Notes: a model not told the origin generated them from the sequence alone. A stretch of DNA of 64,000 nt from Azomonas tarimensis (GCF_042648805.1 NZ_JBHRXZ010000018.1:1-64000); one strand, 5' to 3'. Counted from the first letter of the stretch, positions 39,959 to 49,184 are shown. Program-made: numbers and translations.

Positions 39959-41212
39959 ATGTACGCACCCGTCCAGCTGCTGTCGGCGAGCCGCCTGAAC
40001 CTGCGGTTGTTGGTCCTGATCCGTGTCCTGGTGCTGGCTGCCCAGGCGGGTTCGGTCGGTCTGGCCTATTTCAGTCGCATGCTCGAGCTGCCCTGGCTGG
40101 CCCTGGGTATCACGCTGTCGGTGTCTGCCGCGCTCTGCCTGGCCAGTGCGTTGCGCCTGCGCGGTCCCTGGCCGGTCACGGAGGTGGAGTATGCGGTGCA
40201 TCTGGGGGTCGACCTGATCATCCATAGCGTGCTGCTCTACTTTACCGGTGGCTCGACCAACCCCTTCGTATCCTATTATCTGGTCCCGCTGACCATCGCC
40301 GCGGCCACGCTGCCCTGGCTGTTCACCCTGACCTTGTCAGGGCTGGCGCTGGGCAGCTACACGCTGCTGCTGATGCGCTTCGACCCGCTGGATATCGATC
40401 CCGCGCACCAGGCCACGCTGCAGGTCTACGGGATGTGGCTCAGCTTTGCCCTGGCGGCGGTACTTATCACCTTTTTCGTTGCACGCATGGCCGAGCAACT
40501 GCGCAGCCAGGACCAGCGGCAGGCCGAGCGTCGCGAGCAGAGCCTGCGCGATCAGCAGCTGCTGGCGGTGGCCACCCAGGCGGCGGGCGCCGCGCATGAG
40601 CTGGGCACGCCGCTGGCGACCATGAGCGTGTTGCTCAAGGAGTTGCGCCAGGAACATCAGGATCCGCAACTGCGCGAGGATCTCGACCTGCTGCAATCGC
40701 AGGTGCGGCTGTGCAAGGAGAGTCTGCAACAGCTGGTGCGCGCGGCCGAGGCGGATCGCCGTCAGGCGATTCAGGAGCAGAGCGCGCGCGAGTGGGTCGA
40801 GGCCGTGCTCAGGCGCTGGCATCTGATGCGCCCCGAAGCCTCCTATCGCTTCCAGTGCCAGGGCACCGGAACGCCACCTCGACTGATGCCGTTGCCCGAC
40901 CTGTCCCAGGCCCTGTTGAACCTGCTGAACAATGCCACCGACGCCTGCGCCGACGACCTGCAGGTCAGCCTGTCCTGGGATGCCCAGTGGGTGCGGGTGA
41001 TCATCCGTGACCACGGACCGGGCGTGCCGCTGGCGATCGCCGAGCAGATCGGCAGACCCTTCTTTACCACCAAGGGCAAGGGCTTCGGGCTCGGCCTGTT
41101 TCTCAGCCAGGCGAGCGTGAATCGCGCCGGTGGCACAGTTAAGCTGTACAACCATGAAGATGGCGGCACTTTGACCGAATTGCGCCTACCGTATGGGGTA
41201 GCGCATGCGTGA
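39959..41212 (+). CDS. roxS: RoxS/RegB-type redox sensor histidine kinase
   Basis: A 417-aa inner-membrane kinase. Six predicted helices form the sensor part, including the quinone-binding signature GGSTNPF between helices (FTGGSTNPFVSYYLVPLTIA). The H-box is AAGAAHELGTPLATM with phospho-His. The segment LLQSQVRLCKESLQQL contains the cysteine in the position of redox-active Cys265 of RegB. The ATPase part has N-box NLLNNATDA, G1 RDHGPGV, F-box and GFGLGLFLSQ. It senses respiratory redox state and in Pseudomonas controls cyanide-insensitive and other terminal oxidases with RoxR. The start is the ATG at 39959, after GGGAGAGC. Confidence 0.94.
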   Translation: MYAPVQLLSASRLNLRLLVLIRVLVLAAQAGSVGLAYFSRMLELPWLALGITLSVSAALCLASALRLRGPWPVTEVEYAVHLGVDLIIHSVLLYFTGGSTNPFVSYYLVPLTIAAATLPWLFTLTLSGLALGSYTLLLMRFDPLDIDPAHQATLQVYGMWLSFALAAVLITFFVARMAEQLRSQDQRQAERREQSLRDQQLLAVATQAAGAAHELGTPLATMSVLLKELRQEHQDPQLREDLDLLQSQVRLCKESLQQLVRAAEADRRQAIQEQSAREWVEAVLRRWHLMRPEASYRFQCQGTGTPPRLMPLPDLSQALLNLLNNATDACADDLQVSLSWDAQWVRVIIRDHGPGVPLAIAEQIGRPFFTTKGKGFGLGLFLSQASVNRAGGTVKLYNHEDGGTLTELRLPYGVAHA

Positions 41213-41228
41213 GCTCGAGGAATTGCAG

Positions 41229-41789
41229 ATGATTGAAGAACAGGTGCCGGAGGCGGAAGAACAGCCCCACCTGCTGCTGGTCGACGACGACCCGACCTTT
41301 ACCCGTGTCCTGGCACGCGCCATGGGGCGCCGGGGGCTGCGGGTCAGTGTCGCCGGCTCGGCCGACGAGGGCCTGGCCGTGGCCACGGCGGACCTGCCGG
41401 ATTACGCCGTGCTCGATCTGAAGATGGAGGGTGACTCGGGGTTGGTACTGCTGCCCAGGCTGCTCGAACTGGACCCGGAGATGCGCGTACTGATCCTGAC
41501 CGGTTACTCGAGCATCGCCACTGCCGTGGAGGCGATCAAGCGCGGTGCCTGCAACTACATGTGCAAGCCGGCCGACGCCGATGACGTACTGGCCGCCCTG
41601 ATGTCCGACCATGCCGATCTGGATTCGCTGGTTCCGGAAAATCCGATGTCGGTGGACCGGCTGCAGTGGGAACACATCCAGCGAGTCCTTGCCGAGCACG
41701 ACAACAACATCTCCGCCACCGCCCGGGCGCTGGGCATGCACCGACGGACGTTGCAACGCAAACTGCAGAAACGACCGGTGCGGCGCTGA
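41229..41789 (+). CDS. roxR: RoxR/RegA-type response regulator
   Basis: A 186-aa partner of RoxS. The receiver domain (HLLLVDDDPTFTRVLARAM, phosphoacceptor Asp in YAVLDLKMEGDSGL, LILTGYSSIATAVEAIKRGACNYMCKPA) is joined to a short Fis-type helix-turn-helix (RLQWEHIQRVLAEHDNNISATARALGMHRRTLQRKLQKRPVRR), the almost invariant RegA/RoxR DNA-binding end. I chose the ATG at 41229, which has GAGGAA upstream and gives 186 aa as in P. aeruginosa; the ATG at 41205, overlapping the roxS end, is an alternative that adds eight residues. Confidence 0.94.
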   Translation: MIEEQVPEAEEQPHLLLVDDDPTFTRVLARAMGRRGLRVSVAGSADEGLAVATADLPDYAVLDLKMEGDSGLVLLPRLLELDPEMRVLILTGYSSIATAVEAIKRGACNYMCKPADADDVLAALMSDHADLDSLVPENPMSVDRLQWEHIQRVLAEHDNNISATARALGMHRRTLQRKLQKRPVRR

Positions 41790-41850
41790 AGGGTTGTAAG
41801 GGCGATAGAGGGTTGGAGACTGGACGGGCGGTCGGGGCGCAGGGGCTGCC

Positions 41851-41945
41851 GTAGGAGCTTGCTCACGAACGGGAGCGAGACCGCATTCATGCGCCGGGCC
41901 TGGCGCTGCCCTTCGTTCGGCGTTCGCTAGCGAGCTCGCTCCTGC
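41851..41945. repeat. Degenerate inverted pair of REP elements
   Basis: A forward copy (GTAGGAGCTTGCTCACGAAC, 41851-41870) and an inverted copy (GTTCGCTAGCGAGCTCGCTC..., 41922-41945) about 50 bp apart. Both have lost bases relative to the REPs around the RAYT gene. The 346-bp gap between roxR and the AEC gene shows nothing else clear besides the upstream region of the permease. Confidence 0.75.
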
Positions 41946-42135
41946 GATATCTGGGCTTGACCCGCCATCAGGCGCGGATCGCTCCTACTGCGAAAAGTCG
42001 AAGTGTCGCTCGGGCTCAGGGTCACCTGTGGGCCCGCTTCGTCGTCCCGTCTCAGATGTTTGGCCCCTGCCGACAGCCTCTCCTGACAAATTTCGTTACC
42101 ATGGCGGCTTTCGCTGGTCGCTGTCGAGTTTCGCC

Positions 42136-43117
42136 ATGTTTTCCCTTGCCCTGCAAACCCTTAGCGTCACCGCCCCGGTGTTCGCCATGCTTTTTCTGGG
42201 CGCTTTGTTGCGCCGTCTAGGCTGGATCGACGCGGCGTTCATCAACACCGCGTCAAACCTGGTATTCAAAGGCACCATGCCGGTCATGCTGTTTCTGGTG
42301 ATCCAGGAGGCGGACCTGAGCACCGCCCTGCAGCCCCGGGTGCTGGGCTATTTCGCATTCGCTACGCTTGCAACCTTCACGCTGGCCTGGGGCTGGGCGA
42401 TCTTGCGGGTGCCGCGGGACGAGCGTGGGGTCTATGTTCAAGGCGCCTTTCGCGGCAACAACGGCATCGTGGGCCTGGCCCTGGCCGGCAGCGTCTACGG
42501 AGCCTATGGGCTATCGTTGGGAGCGGTTCTGGCGGGGCTGGTGATTCTGTTGTTCAACGGCCTGTCGGTGATGATCCTGGCGATCTACAGCCGCGATACC
42601 AAGGCCAGCGTCAGCAACGTGTTGCTCGGCATTGCGCGCAACCCGCTGATCATCGGGGTAATGGTGTCGCTGCCCTTTGCCTACTGGGAAGTCGCCCTGC
42701 CGCAGTGGCTGACGACCTCAGGCGAGTACTTTGCCCGCTTGACCCTGCCACTGGCACTGATCTGCATCGGCGGGACCCTCAGCCTCGCTTCGCTCCGCGC
42801 CAGCAGCGGCCTGGCAATCAGTGCGAGCCTCATGAAAATGGTCTGGTTGCCGGCGCTTGCCACCTTTGGCGCCTGGCTGGTCGGGCTCGAAGGGCCGGAC
42901 CTCGGCATCCTGTTCATCTATTTCGCCTGTCCAACGGCGGCGGCGAGCTTTGTCATGGCCAAGGCGGTAGGGGCCAATGACCAGCTCGCCGCCGCCATCA
43001 TCGTCATCACCACNNNNNNNNNNNNNNNNNNNNNNNNNNNNNNNNNNNNNNNNNNNNNTCTCGGTGGTATCGATCAACGTCGGCATGATGATCCTGCAGG
43101 CGCTTGGCATCGCCTGA
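42136..43117 (+). CDS. AEC-family (auxin efflux carrier-like) permease, interrupted by an assembly gap
   Basis: An inner-membrane transporter of about 310-320 aa with two five-helix repeats. MFSLALQTLSVTAPVFAMLFLGALLRRLGWID is the family N-terminus, and GAFRGNNGIVGLAL, LLGIARNPLIIGV, RLTLPLALICIGGTLSL and YFACPTAAASFVMAKAVGANDQLAAAIIVIT are conserved blocks. A 45-N gap (43014-43058) follows. After it the C-terminus (SVVSINVGMMILQALGIA, stop at 43115) reads in another frame, as expected if the gap size is only an estimate. Members export or import small organic acids such as malonate or malate; the substrate is unknown here. Confidence 0.82.
43014..43058. other. Assembly gap (45 N)
   Basis: A run of N inside the AEC permease gene. 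The reading frame before the gap (ATG 42136) and after it (stop 43115) differ by one base, so the true missing length is not 45. Confidence 0.98.
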
Positions 43118-43199
43118 GAGGCGTGTTCAGCGCCGCGATCCCCGGGTGCGACGGCTGACCCTTCAGGCTATCAGCCGCTCGCGCCCGTCCCTGGGGCAC

Positions 43200-44291
43200 T
43201 CAGCGCTGGAGGCGCCAGCTGCGCATGGTGATCACCAGCAGGGTAACCACGGTCAACGGCAGGGCATACCAGAGCACCGCATCACCGAAGACCTCGGCGA
43301 AGGGGCGGCCGGTGTTCGCCAGCACCAGGTACAGCGTGTAGGCCACGTAATAGGAGACGAACAGCAGGCCTTCCCAGCGATCGATGGCGTAGCCGCTGAA
43401 GAAGATCGGCAGGCAGGCCACGGCAACGGCGATCATCACCGGGAAGTCGAATGCCAGCGCCGCCGGCGATACGTTGATCGGCAGTGGCGATACCAGCGAG
43501 GCGAGGCCCAGCACGCAGAGCAGGTTGAACAGGTTGCTGCCGACGATGTTGCCCACCGCGATATCGCGTTCGCCACGAAAGGCGGCGAGCATGGAGGTGG
43601 CGAGTTCGGGCAGAGAGGTGCCGATGGCGATTACTGTGAGACCGATCACCAGTTCGGAAAGTCCGAGGGCTCGCGCCAGGGTCACCGCACCCTCGACCAG
43701 GAAATTCGATCCCAGTACCAGCAGGACCAGACCGCCCAGCAGCAGGCCGGCGTTGATTGATGCTGCGTACCGCTTGGGCGGTGCGTTCAGCCCGAACTCC
43801 TTGGCGAACTCGTCATCCGGGTCGCTTGCCCCGGCCTGCTCACGCCGACTCGAGACAATGAGGAAGACGGTGTAGGCCACCACCGCAGCAAACAGCAGGG
43901 CTCCATCGAGGCGGGTCAGGCGACCATCCCAGGCCAGCGCGTAGACCACCAGGCTGGCGCCGATCATCAAGGGCACGTCAAGACGGATCAACTGGCGGGA
44001 CACGACCAGCGGGGCCACCAAGGCGGTCAGGCCGAGAATCAGCAGGACGTTGGCGATGTTGCTGCCGACCACGTTGCCGATCGCCAGATCGCCACTGCCG
44101 GCAAAGGCGGACTGGACGCTCACCGCGGTTTCCGGGGCGCTGGTACCAAAGGCGACCACTGTCAGCCCGATGACCAGCGGAGAGATACCAAATTGCGCAG
44201 CCAGTCTGGCAGCGCCACGCACCAGCACCTCGGCGCCAGCCACGAGTAACACCAGGCCGGCGATCAAATATACGAATGTCATCAGGGTCAC
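43200..44291 (-). CDS. Sodium/calcium exchanger family protein (YrbG-like), copy 1
   Basis: A 363-aa CaCA-family cation antiporter with about ten helices in two inverted repeats. The alpha-1 motif (VVAFGTSAPETAVSVQSAFAGSGDLAIGNVVGSNIANVLL) and alpha-2 motif (VIAIGTSLPELATSMLAAFRGERDIAVGNIVGSNLFNLL) carry the Glu and Asn residues that bind Ca2+ and Na+. The GTG at 44291 aligns with the start of its paralogue, but the ATG at 44282 is also possible. It lies 42 bp after copy 2, on the same strand, and is probably co-transcribed with it. Confidence 0.92.
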   Translation of the reverse strand: MTLMTFVYLIAGLVLLVAGAEVLVRGAARLAAQFGISPLVIGLTVVAFGTSAPETAVSVQSAFAGSGDLAIGNVVGSNIANVLLILGLTALVAPLVVSRQLIRLDVPLMIGASLVVYALAWDGRLTRLDGALLFAAVVAYTVFLIVSSRREQAGASDPDDEFAKEFGLNAPPKRYAASINAGLLLGGLVLLVLGSNFLVEGAVTLARALGLSELVIGLTVIAIGTSLPELATSMLAAFRGERDIAVGNIVGSNLFNLLCVLGLASLVSPLPINVSPAALAFDFPVMIAVAVACLPIFFSGYAIDRWEGLLFVSYYVAYTLYLVLANTGRPFAEVFGDAVLWYALPLTVVTLLVITMRSWRLQR

Positions 44292-44333
44292 GGATGGTTT
44301 CCTAGCGAGCAGGGAGCAGACGGGAGGGGAAGG

Positions 44334-45416
44334 TCAGGCCTGGTGAGGATGTTTCAGCGAGCGAAAGAAGATTACCGAGAGGGTGATGGCCGTCAAGGGC
44401 AGCGCGAACCAGCCCATGGCCTGGCGGAACAGCTCGAAGGCGGGCAGGCCGGTGGCGAACATCACCAAGTACAGGGTGTAGGCGCAATAGTAGGCGAAAA
44501 ACAGCAGGCCCTCCCAGCGATTGATCCGGTAGCCGGAGACGAAGATCGGTAGGCAGGCGAAGAACACCGCCATCATGACCGGGAAATCGAATGCCAGCGC
44601 GTTGGGAGAGACCGATAGCCCGCCGCGGGCCACCAGCGAGGTGCTGCCGAGAACCAGCAACAGGTTGAAGATGCAGCTGCCGATGACGTTACCCACAGCG
44701 ATGTCCCGCTGGCCCCGCAGGACTGCCAGAATGGAGGTGGCGAGCTCCGGCAGCGATGTGCCCACGGCCACCACGGTCAGGCCGATGACCAGTTCCGACA
44801 GTCCCAGCGACAGGGCCAGGGTGCGGGCGCCCTCGACCAGCAGGTTCGAGCCCGCCACCAGTAGAATCAGCCCGACGACGATGAGCATCAGGTCATACAG
44901 CCAGGCGAGTCGGTGGCGCTGCTCGCCGGGTTCGTAGGCAAAGTCATCCATTTGCCCGGCGCCGTTTCGCCGGCTGGAAATCACCAGGAAAAGGGTGTAC
45001 GCGATGAGCGCCGCCATCAGCAGGGCGCCCTCGAGCCGGCTGATCAACTGGTTCCAGGCCAGCGCGTAGACCACGGCTCCGGCCGCGATCATCACCGGAA
45101 CGTGCAGGCGGATCAGCTCGCGTGACACCACCAGCGGTGCGACAAGGGCCGAAAGCCCGAGAATCAGCAGGATATTGGCGATGTTGCTGCCGAGCACGTT
45201 GCCAACGCCGATATCGCCGCTGCCACTGCGCACCGCCTGGATGCCCACAGCGGTTTCCGGGGCACTGGTGCCGAAGGCCACCACGGTGAGGCCGATCACC
45301 AGGGGCGAGATGCCGAACAGCGTCGCCAGACGCGCCGCGCCTCGGACCAGGACCTCGGCGCCAATGACCAGGAGAATGAAACCGGCGATCAGGAAGGCGA
45401 AGGTCATCAGACCCAT
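44334..45416 (-). CDS. Sodium/calcium exchanger family protein (YrbG-like), copy 2
   Basis: A 360-aa paralogue of the preceding gene with the same arrangement: VVAFGTSAPETAVGIQAVRSGSGDIGVGNVLGSNIANILL (alpha-1), VVAVGTSLPELATSILAVLRGQRDIAVGNVIGSCIFNLL (alpha-2) and a cytosolic loop rich in charged residues (SSRRNGAGQMDDFAYEPGEQRHR). Copy 2 has Cys where copy 1 has Asn in the second GS(N/C)(L/I)FNLL. It starts with ATG at 45416 and is first in the two-gene unit. It is separated from rlpA-like by 28 bp on the same strand, so rlpA may lead the operon. Confidence 0.92.
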   Translation of the reverse strand: MGLMTFAFLIAGFILLVIGAEVLVRGAARLATLFGISPLVIGLTVVAFGTSAPETAVGIQAVRSGSGDIGVGNVLGSNIANILLILGLSALVAPLVVSRELIRLHVPVMIAAGAVVYALAWNQLISRLEGALLMAALIAYTLFLVISSRRNGAGQMDDFAYEPGEQRHRLAWLYDLMLIVVGLILLVAGSNLLVEGARTLALSLGLSELVIGLTVVAVGTSLPELATSILAVLRGQRDIAVGNVIGSCIFNLLLVLGSTSLVARGGLSVSPNALAFDFPVMMAVFFACLPIFVSGYRINRWEGLLFFAYYCAYTLYLVMFATGLPAFELFRQAMGWFALPLTAITLSVIFFRSLKHPHQA

Positions 45417-45444
45417 TCAACAGCTCCAACGGGCAGGGGTAGCT

Positions 45445-45834
45445 TCACTCGATCACCTCGATCTGCACCGGAACCACCCCGTCGTCGATGGAGTCGATCT
45501 GCCGGGCAGCTTCCTTGGACAGGTCGATGATGCGACCGGGCTTGAAGGGGCCACGATCATTGATGCGGACTTCGACCTTCTCATCGTTGTTGAGGTTCGT
45601 CACTTCCACCACGGTGTCGAAAGGCAGCTCCGGATGGGCGGCGACGAGCTCGTTCTGGTCGAAGGTTTCGCCGCTGGCGGTGGTCTTGCCATGAAAGCCA
45701 GGCCCGTAATAGGACGCCTTGCCTTCCTGCTGGAAGGCAGGCTCCTTTTCCTCACTGGAGAGCGCCTGGTTGTCACCGCAGCCCGTAAAGAGCAGCAGCA
45801 GGAGAGCGGCAATCAGCGGCTTGTGCAACAGCAT
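45445..45834 (-). CDS. Small RlpA-like lipoprotein (double-psi beta-barrel)
   Basis: A 129-aa lipoprotein: lipobox LLFTGC with acylated Cys19, then an RlpA double-psi barrel (GKASYYGPGFHGKTTASGETFDQNELVAAHPELPFDT, VRINDRGPFKPGRIIDLSKEAARQI). The Asp in NDRGPF that is catalytic in RlpA is present. RlpA proper is a septal-ring lytic transglycosylase that cleaves naked glycan, but this protein lacks its C-terminal SPOR domain, so its target site in the wall is unclear. It is the likely first gene of the unit with the two exchangers. Confidence 0.87.
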   Translation of the reverse strand: MLLHKPLIAALLLLLFTGCGDNQALSSEEKEPAFQQEGKASYYGPGFHGKTTASGETFDQNELVAAHPELPFDTVVEVTNLNNDEKVEVRINDRGPFKPGRIIDLSKEAARQIDSIDDGVVPVQIEVIE

Positions 45835-45972
45835 GATAAGGCCTCCTCGGGGGATAAACGCCGGAAAGGAGGCCGAAGGCTGGAAGCTGAACCAAGCGGC
45901 AGGGAACCGAGCCCACCAACGCCGATCCTCCTCCGGCTTTGCAATCTCGAGCGCTTTCCGGGCTTTCGGGCT

Positions 45973-47418
45973 TTATCCTTCGAGCTTTTTCTTCAGCAGT
46001 TCGTTCACCTGGCCGGGGTTGGCCTTGCCCTTGGAAGCCTTCATCGCCTGGCCGACGAAGAAGCCGAACATCTTGCCGCGCTTGGCTTCGTCGCTGGCAC
46101 GATACTGCTCGACCTGGGCGGCGTTGGCGGTCAGCACCTCGTCGAGCATCGCCTCGATCGCGCCCGAGTCGGTAACCTGCTTGAGGCCCTTGTTCGCGAT
46201 GATCTCGTCCGCCGAGCCTTCGCCCGCCGCCATCGCCTCGAAGACCATCTTGGCGATCTTGCCGGAGATGGTGTTGTCCTTGATGCGCAGGATCATGCCG
46301 CCAAGATGCTCGGCGGAAACCGGCGACTGCTCGATCTCCAGGCCCTCCTTGTTCAGCAGGCTGGACAGCTCGCCCATTACCCAGTTGGCCGCCAGCTTGG
46401 CGTCGCCACAGGTGGCATTGACCTGTTCGAAGTAGTCGGCCATCTCGCGGCTGGCCGAAAGCACCGAGGCGTCGTAGGCGGAGAGGCCGAACTCGCGCTC
46501 GAAGCGCTCGCGCTTCTGCACCGGCAGCTCGGGAAGCTCGCTGCGCAGCCTTTCGAGGAAACTGGGCGCGATCACCACCGGCAGCAGGTCGGGGCAGGGG
46601 AAGTAGCGGTAGTCGTTCGCCTCTTCCTTGCTGCGCATCGAGCGGGTCTCGTCCTTGTTCGGGTCGTACAGGCGGGTTTCCTGTACCACCTTGCCGCCGT
46701 CCTCGATCAGCTCGATCTGGCGCTGGATCTCGTGGTTGATCGCCTTCTCGATGAAACGGAACGAGTTGACGTTCTTGATCTCGGCGCGGGTGCCGAACTC
46801 GGCCTGGCCCTTCGGGCGCACCGAGACGTTGCAGTCGCAGCGCAGCGAGCCTTCGGCCATATTGCCGTCGCAGATGCCCAGATAGCGCACCAGCGAGTGC
46901 ATGGCCTTGACGTAGGCGACGGCTTCCTTGGCCGAGCGGATGTCCGGCTCGGAGACGATTTCGAGCAGCGGGGTGCCGGCGCGGTTCAGGTCGATGCCGC
47001 TCATGCCGTGGAAGTCTTCGTGCAGGCTCTTGCCGGCATCCTCTTCCAGGTGCGCGCGGGTGATGCCGATACGCTTGGCGGTACCGTCATCCAGGGTGAT
47101 GTCCAGGTGCCCCTTGCCGACGATGGGGTGGTCCATCTGGCTGGTCTGGTAGCCCTTGGGCAGATCGGGGTAGAAGTAGTTCTTGCGCGCGAAGACGTTG
47201 CGCTCGGCAATGTGGGCGTCGATCGCCAGGCCGAACATGCAGGCCATGCGCACGGCGTTTTCATTGAGCACCGGCAGGGTGCCAGGCATCGCCAGGTCGA
47301 TCAGGCTGGCCTGGGTGTTGGGCGCGGCACCAAAACTGGTGGCGCTGCCGGAAAAGATCTTCGATCGGGTGCTGAGCTGGGCGTGGATTTCCAGCCCGAT
47401 CACGGTTTCCCATTGCAT
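45973..47418 (-). CDS. gatB: Aspartyl/glutamyl-tRNA amidotransferase subunit B
   Basis: A 481-aa tRNA-binding and kinase subunit of GatCAB, which converts Glu-tRNA(Gln) and Asp-tRNA(Asn) to the amide forms. The N-terminal cradle has MQWETVIGLEIHAQLSTRSKIFSG, the zinc-site region, DLNRAGTPLLEIVSEPD, GSLRCDCNVSVRP and EIKNVNSFRFIEKAI; the C-terminal YqeY-like domain ends NPGQVNELLKKKLEG. Length is normal. It is the last gene of gatC-gatA-gatB, with 12 bp to gatA. Confidence 0.97.
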   Translation of the reverse strand: MQWETVIGLEIHAQLSTRSKIFSGSATSFGAAPNTQASLIDLAMPGTLPVLNENAVRMACMFGLAIDAHIAERNVFARKNYFYPDLPKGYQTSQMDHPIVGKGHLDITLDDGTAKRIGITRAHLEEDAGKSLHEDFHGMSGIDLNRAGTPLLEIVSEPDIRSAKEAVAYVKAMHSLVRYLGICDGNMAEGSLRCDCNVSVRPKGQAEFGTRAEIKNVNSFRFIEKAINHEIQRQIELIEDGGKVVQETRLYDPNKDETRSMRSKEEANDYRYFPCPDLLPVVIAPSFLERLRSELPELPVQKRERFEREFGLSAYDASVLSASREMADYFEQVNATCGDAKLAANWVMGELSSLLNKEGLEIEQSPVSAEHLGGMILRIKDNTISGKIAKMVFEAMAAGEGSADEIIANKGLKQVTDSGAIEAMLDEVLTANAAQVEQYRASDEAKRGKMFGFFVGQAMKASKGKANPGQVNELLKKKLEG

Positions 47419-47430
47419 GTCGTGTCGTCC

Positions 47431-48882
47431 TCAGAATCCGCTCGGGGCCTGGTTGTGCCAGTCGGTAACCTGCTGGTAGCCATGCGCCACGTTGAGCAGG
47501 CGCGCCTCCTGGAAGTCGGGCGCCAGCAGTTGCACACCCACCGGCAGGCCGTCGACGAAGCCGGCGGGCATGGACAGGCCGGGGATACCGGCAAGGTTGG
47601 CGGTGATGGTGTAGATGTCTTCCAGATAGGCCGAGACCGGGTCGGCATTCTTCTCGCCGAGCTTCCAGGCCAGATTCGGCGTGGTCGGACCGAGGATCAG
47701 GTCGACGTCCTTGAACGCTTCAAGGAAGTCGTTGCGGATCAGCCGGCGGATCTTCTGCGCTTTCAGGTAATAGGCATCGTAGTAGCCGGCGGACAGGGCA
47801 TAGGTGCCAACCATGATCCGCCGTTTGACCTCGGCGCCGAAGCCTTCGGCACGGGAGCGCTTGTAGAGATCCTGCAGGTCCTTCGGGGCTTCGCAGCGGT
47901 AGCCGTAGCGCACCCCGTCGAAACGCGAGAGGTTGGAGCTGGCTTCAGCCGGGGCGATCACGTAATAGGCGGGGATCGCGTGCTGCATGTTTGGCAGGCT
48001 GATCTCCATCACCGTGGCGCCGAGCCCCTTCAATTGCTCGACCACTTCCATCACCTTGTCGGCGATCTTCGCGTCCAGCCCGGCAGTGAAGTACTCCTTC
48101 GGCAGGCCGATGCGCAAGCCATTGAGCGGCTGGTTCAGGCCGGCGAGGTAGTCATCGAGCGGCTGGTCGACGGAGGTGGAATCCCTCGGGTCGAAGCCGG
48201 CCATGGCGCCAAGCAGCAGCGCGCAATCCTCGGCGCTGCGGGCCATGGGGCCGCCCTGGTCGAGGCTCGAGGCGTAGGCGATCATGCCCCAGCGCGAGAC
48301 CCGGCCATAGGTGGGCTTGAGACCGGTGAGGCCGGTCAGTGCGGCGGGCTGGCGGATCGAACCGCCGGTGTCGGTGCCGGTGGCGGCCGGAATCAGCCGA
48401 GCGGCGATGGCGGCCGCCGAGCCGCCGCTTGATCCGCCTGGTACCCGGGTGAGGTCCCAGGGGTTCTTCACCGGGCCGTAGTGGCTGGATTCGTTGGCCG
48501 AGCCCATGGCGAACTCGTCCATGTTCAGCTTGCCGAGAGAGACGGCTCCGGCGCTGGCGAGCCTTTCCACCACGCTGGCGTCGTAGGGCGAGACGAAATT
48601 GTGCAGGATCCTGGAGGCGCAGGTGGTCAGCACGCCCTGGGTGCAGAACAGATCCTTGTGGGCGATGGGCGCGCCGAGCAGGGCGCCAGTCTCTCCGTTG
48701 GCGCGGCGGGTGTCGGCGGCGCGGGCCTGTTCCAGGGCCCGCTCCTCGGTCACGGTGATGAAGCTGTTGAGCTCAGGGTCGAGGGTCTTGATCCGCTCCA
48801 GCAGCGTGCGGGTCAGTTCTTCGGAGGAGAACTGCCTGTCGGCCAGAGCGCGGGCGATGTCGGCGAGGGTCAGCTGATGCAT
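47431..48882 (-). CDS. gatA: Aspartyl/glutamyl-tRNA amidotransferase subunit A
   Basis: A 483-aa amidase subunit that releases ammonia from glutamine for GatB. The Ser-cisSer-Lys triad is seen as Lys in GAPIAHKDLF, Ser in PGGSSGGSAAAIAARL and Ser in TGTDTGGSIRQPAALTG. The start MHQLTLADIARALAD (ATG ending 48882) agrees with Pseudomonas GatA (483-484 aa). A GTG six codons upstream (48900), which overlaps the gatC stop and has GGTGAT before it, is a credible alternative. Confidence 0.96.
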   Translation of the reverse strand: MHQLTLADIARALADRQFSSEELTRTLLERIKTLDPELNSFITVTEERALEQARAADTRRANGETGALLGAPIAHKDLFCTQGVLTTCASRILHNFVSPYDASVVERLASAGAVSLGKLNMDEFAMGSANESSHYGPVKNPWDLTRVPGGSSGGSAAAIAARLIPAATGTDTGGSIRQPAALTGLTGLKPTYGRVSRWGMIAYASSLDQGGPMARSAEDCALLLGAMAGFDPRDSTSVDQPLDDYLAGLNQPLNGLRIGLPKEYFTAGLDAKIADKVMEVVEQLKGLGATVMEISLPNMQHAIPAYYVIAPAEASSNLSRFDGVRYGYRCEAPKDLQDLYKRSRAEGFGAEVKRRIMVGTYALSAGYYDAYYLKAQKIRRLIRNDFLEAFKDVDLILGPTTPNLAWKLGEKNADPVSAYLEDIYTITANLAGIPGLSMPAGFVDGLPVGVQLLAPDFQEARLLNVAHGYQQVTDWHNQAPSGF

Positions 48883-48896
48883 GGCGGCGTTCTTGT

Positions 48897-49184
48897 TCAC
48901 TCGATCACCTTCGGCACGAGGTACAGCCCTTCCTCCACCGCTGGGGCGATGGTCTGGTAGCTGGCGTGGTGGTCGCTTTCGGTGACCTCGTCGGCGCGCA
49001 GGCGCTGAACGGTTTCCAGGGGGTGGGCCAGCGGCTCGACGCCCTCGGTGTCTACCGCCTGCATGCGGTCGATCAGGCCGAGGATGTTGTTCAGGGTTTC
49101 GGTGGTGCGGGGCAGGTCGGCTTCATCGAGGCCCAGCCGGGCCAGGTGAGCGATCTTCTCCACTTCGGAGCGTTCAAGCGCCAT
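48897..49184 (-). CDS. gatC: Aspartyl/glutamyl-tRNA amidotransferase subunit C
   Basis: A 95-aa subunit that wraps around GatA and stabilises the complex. It has the standard start MALERSEVEKIAHLARLGLDEADL, a central helical part (TLNNILGLIDRMQAVDTEGVEPLAHPLE) and the typical end EEGLYLVPKVIE. It is first in the gatCAB operon and divergent from mreB. The 248 bp between them hold both promoters. The open frame continues upstream through non-coding sequence and is ignored. Confidence 0.96.
   Translation of the reverse strand: MALERSEVEKIAHLARLGLDEADLPRTTETLNNILGLIDRMQAVDTEGVEPLAHPLETVQRLRADEVTESDHHASYQTIAPAVEEGLYLVPKVIE

Noticed and set aside
45175..48432. A 1085-codon open frame on the plus strand
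   Set aside because: It runs antisense through an exchanger gene, rlpA-like, gatB and gatA. Long antisense frames are expected from GC-rich third positions.
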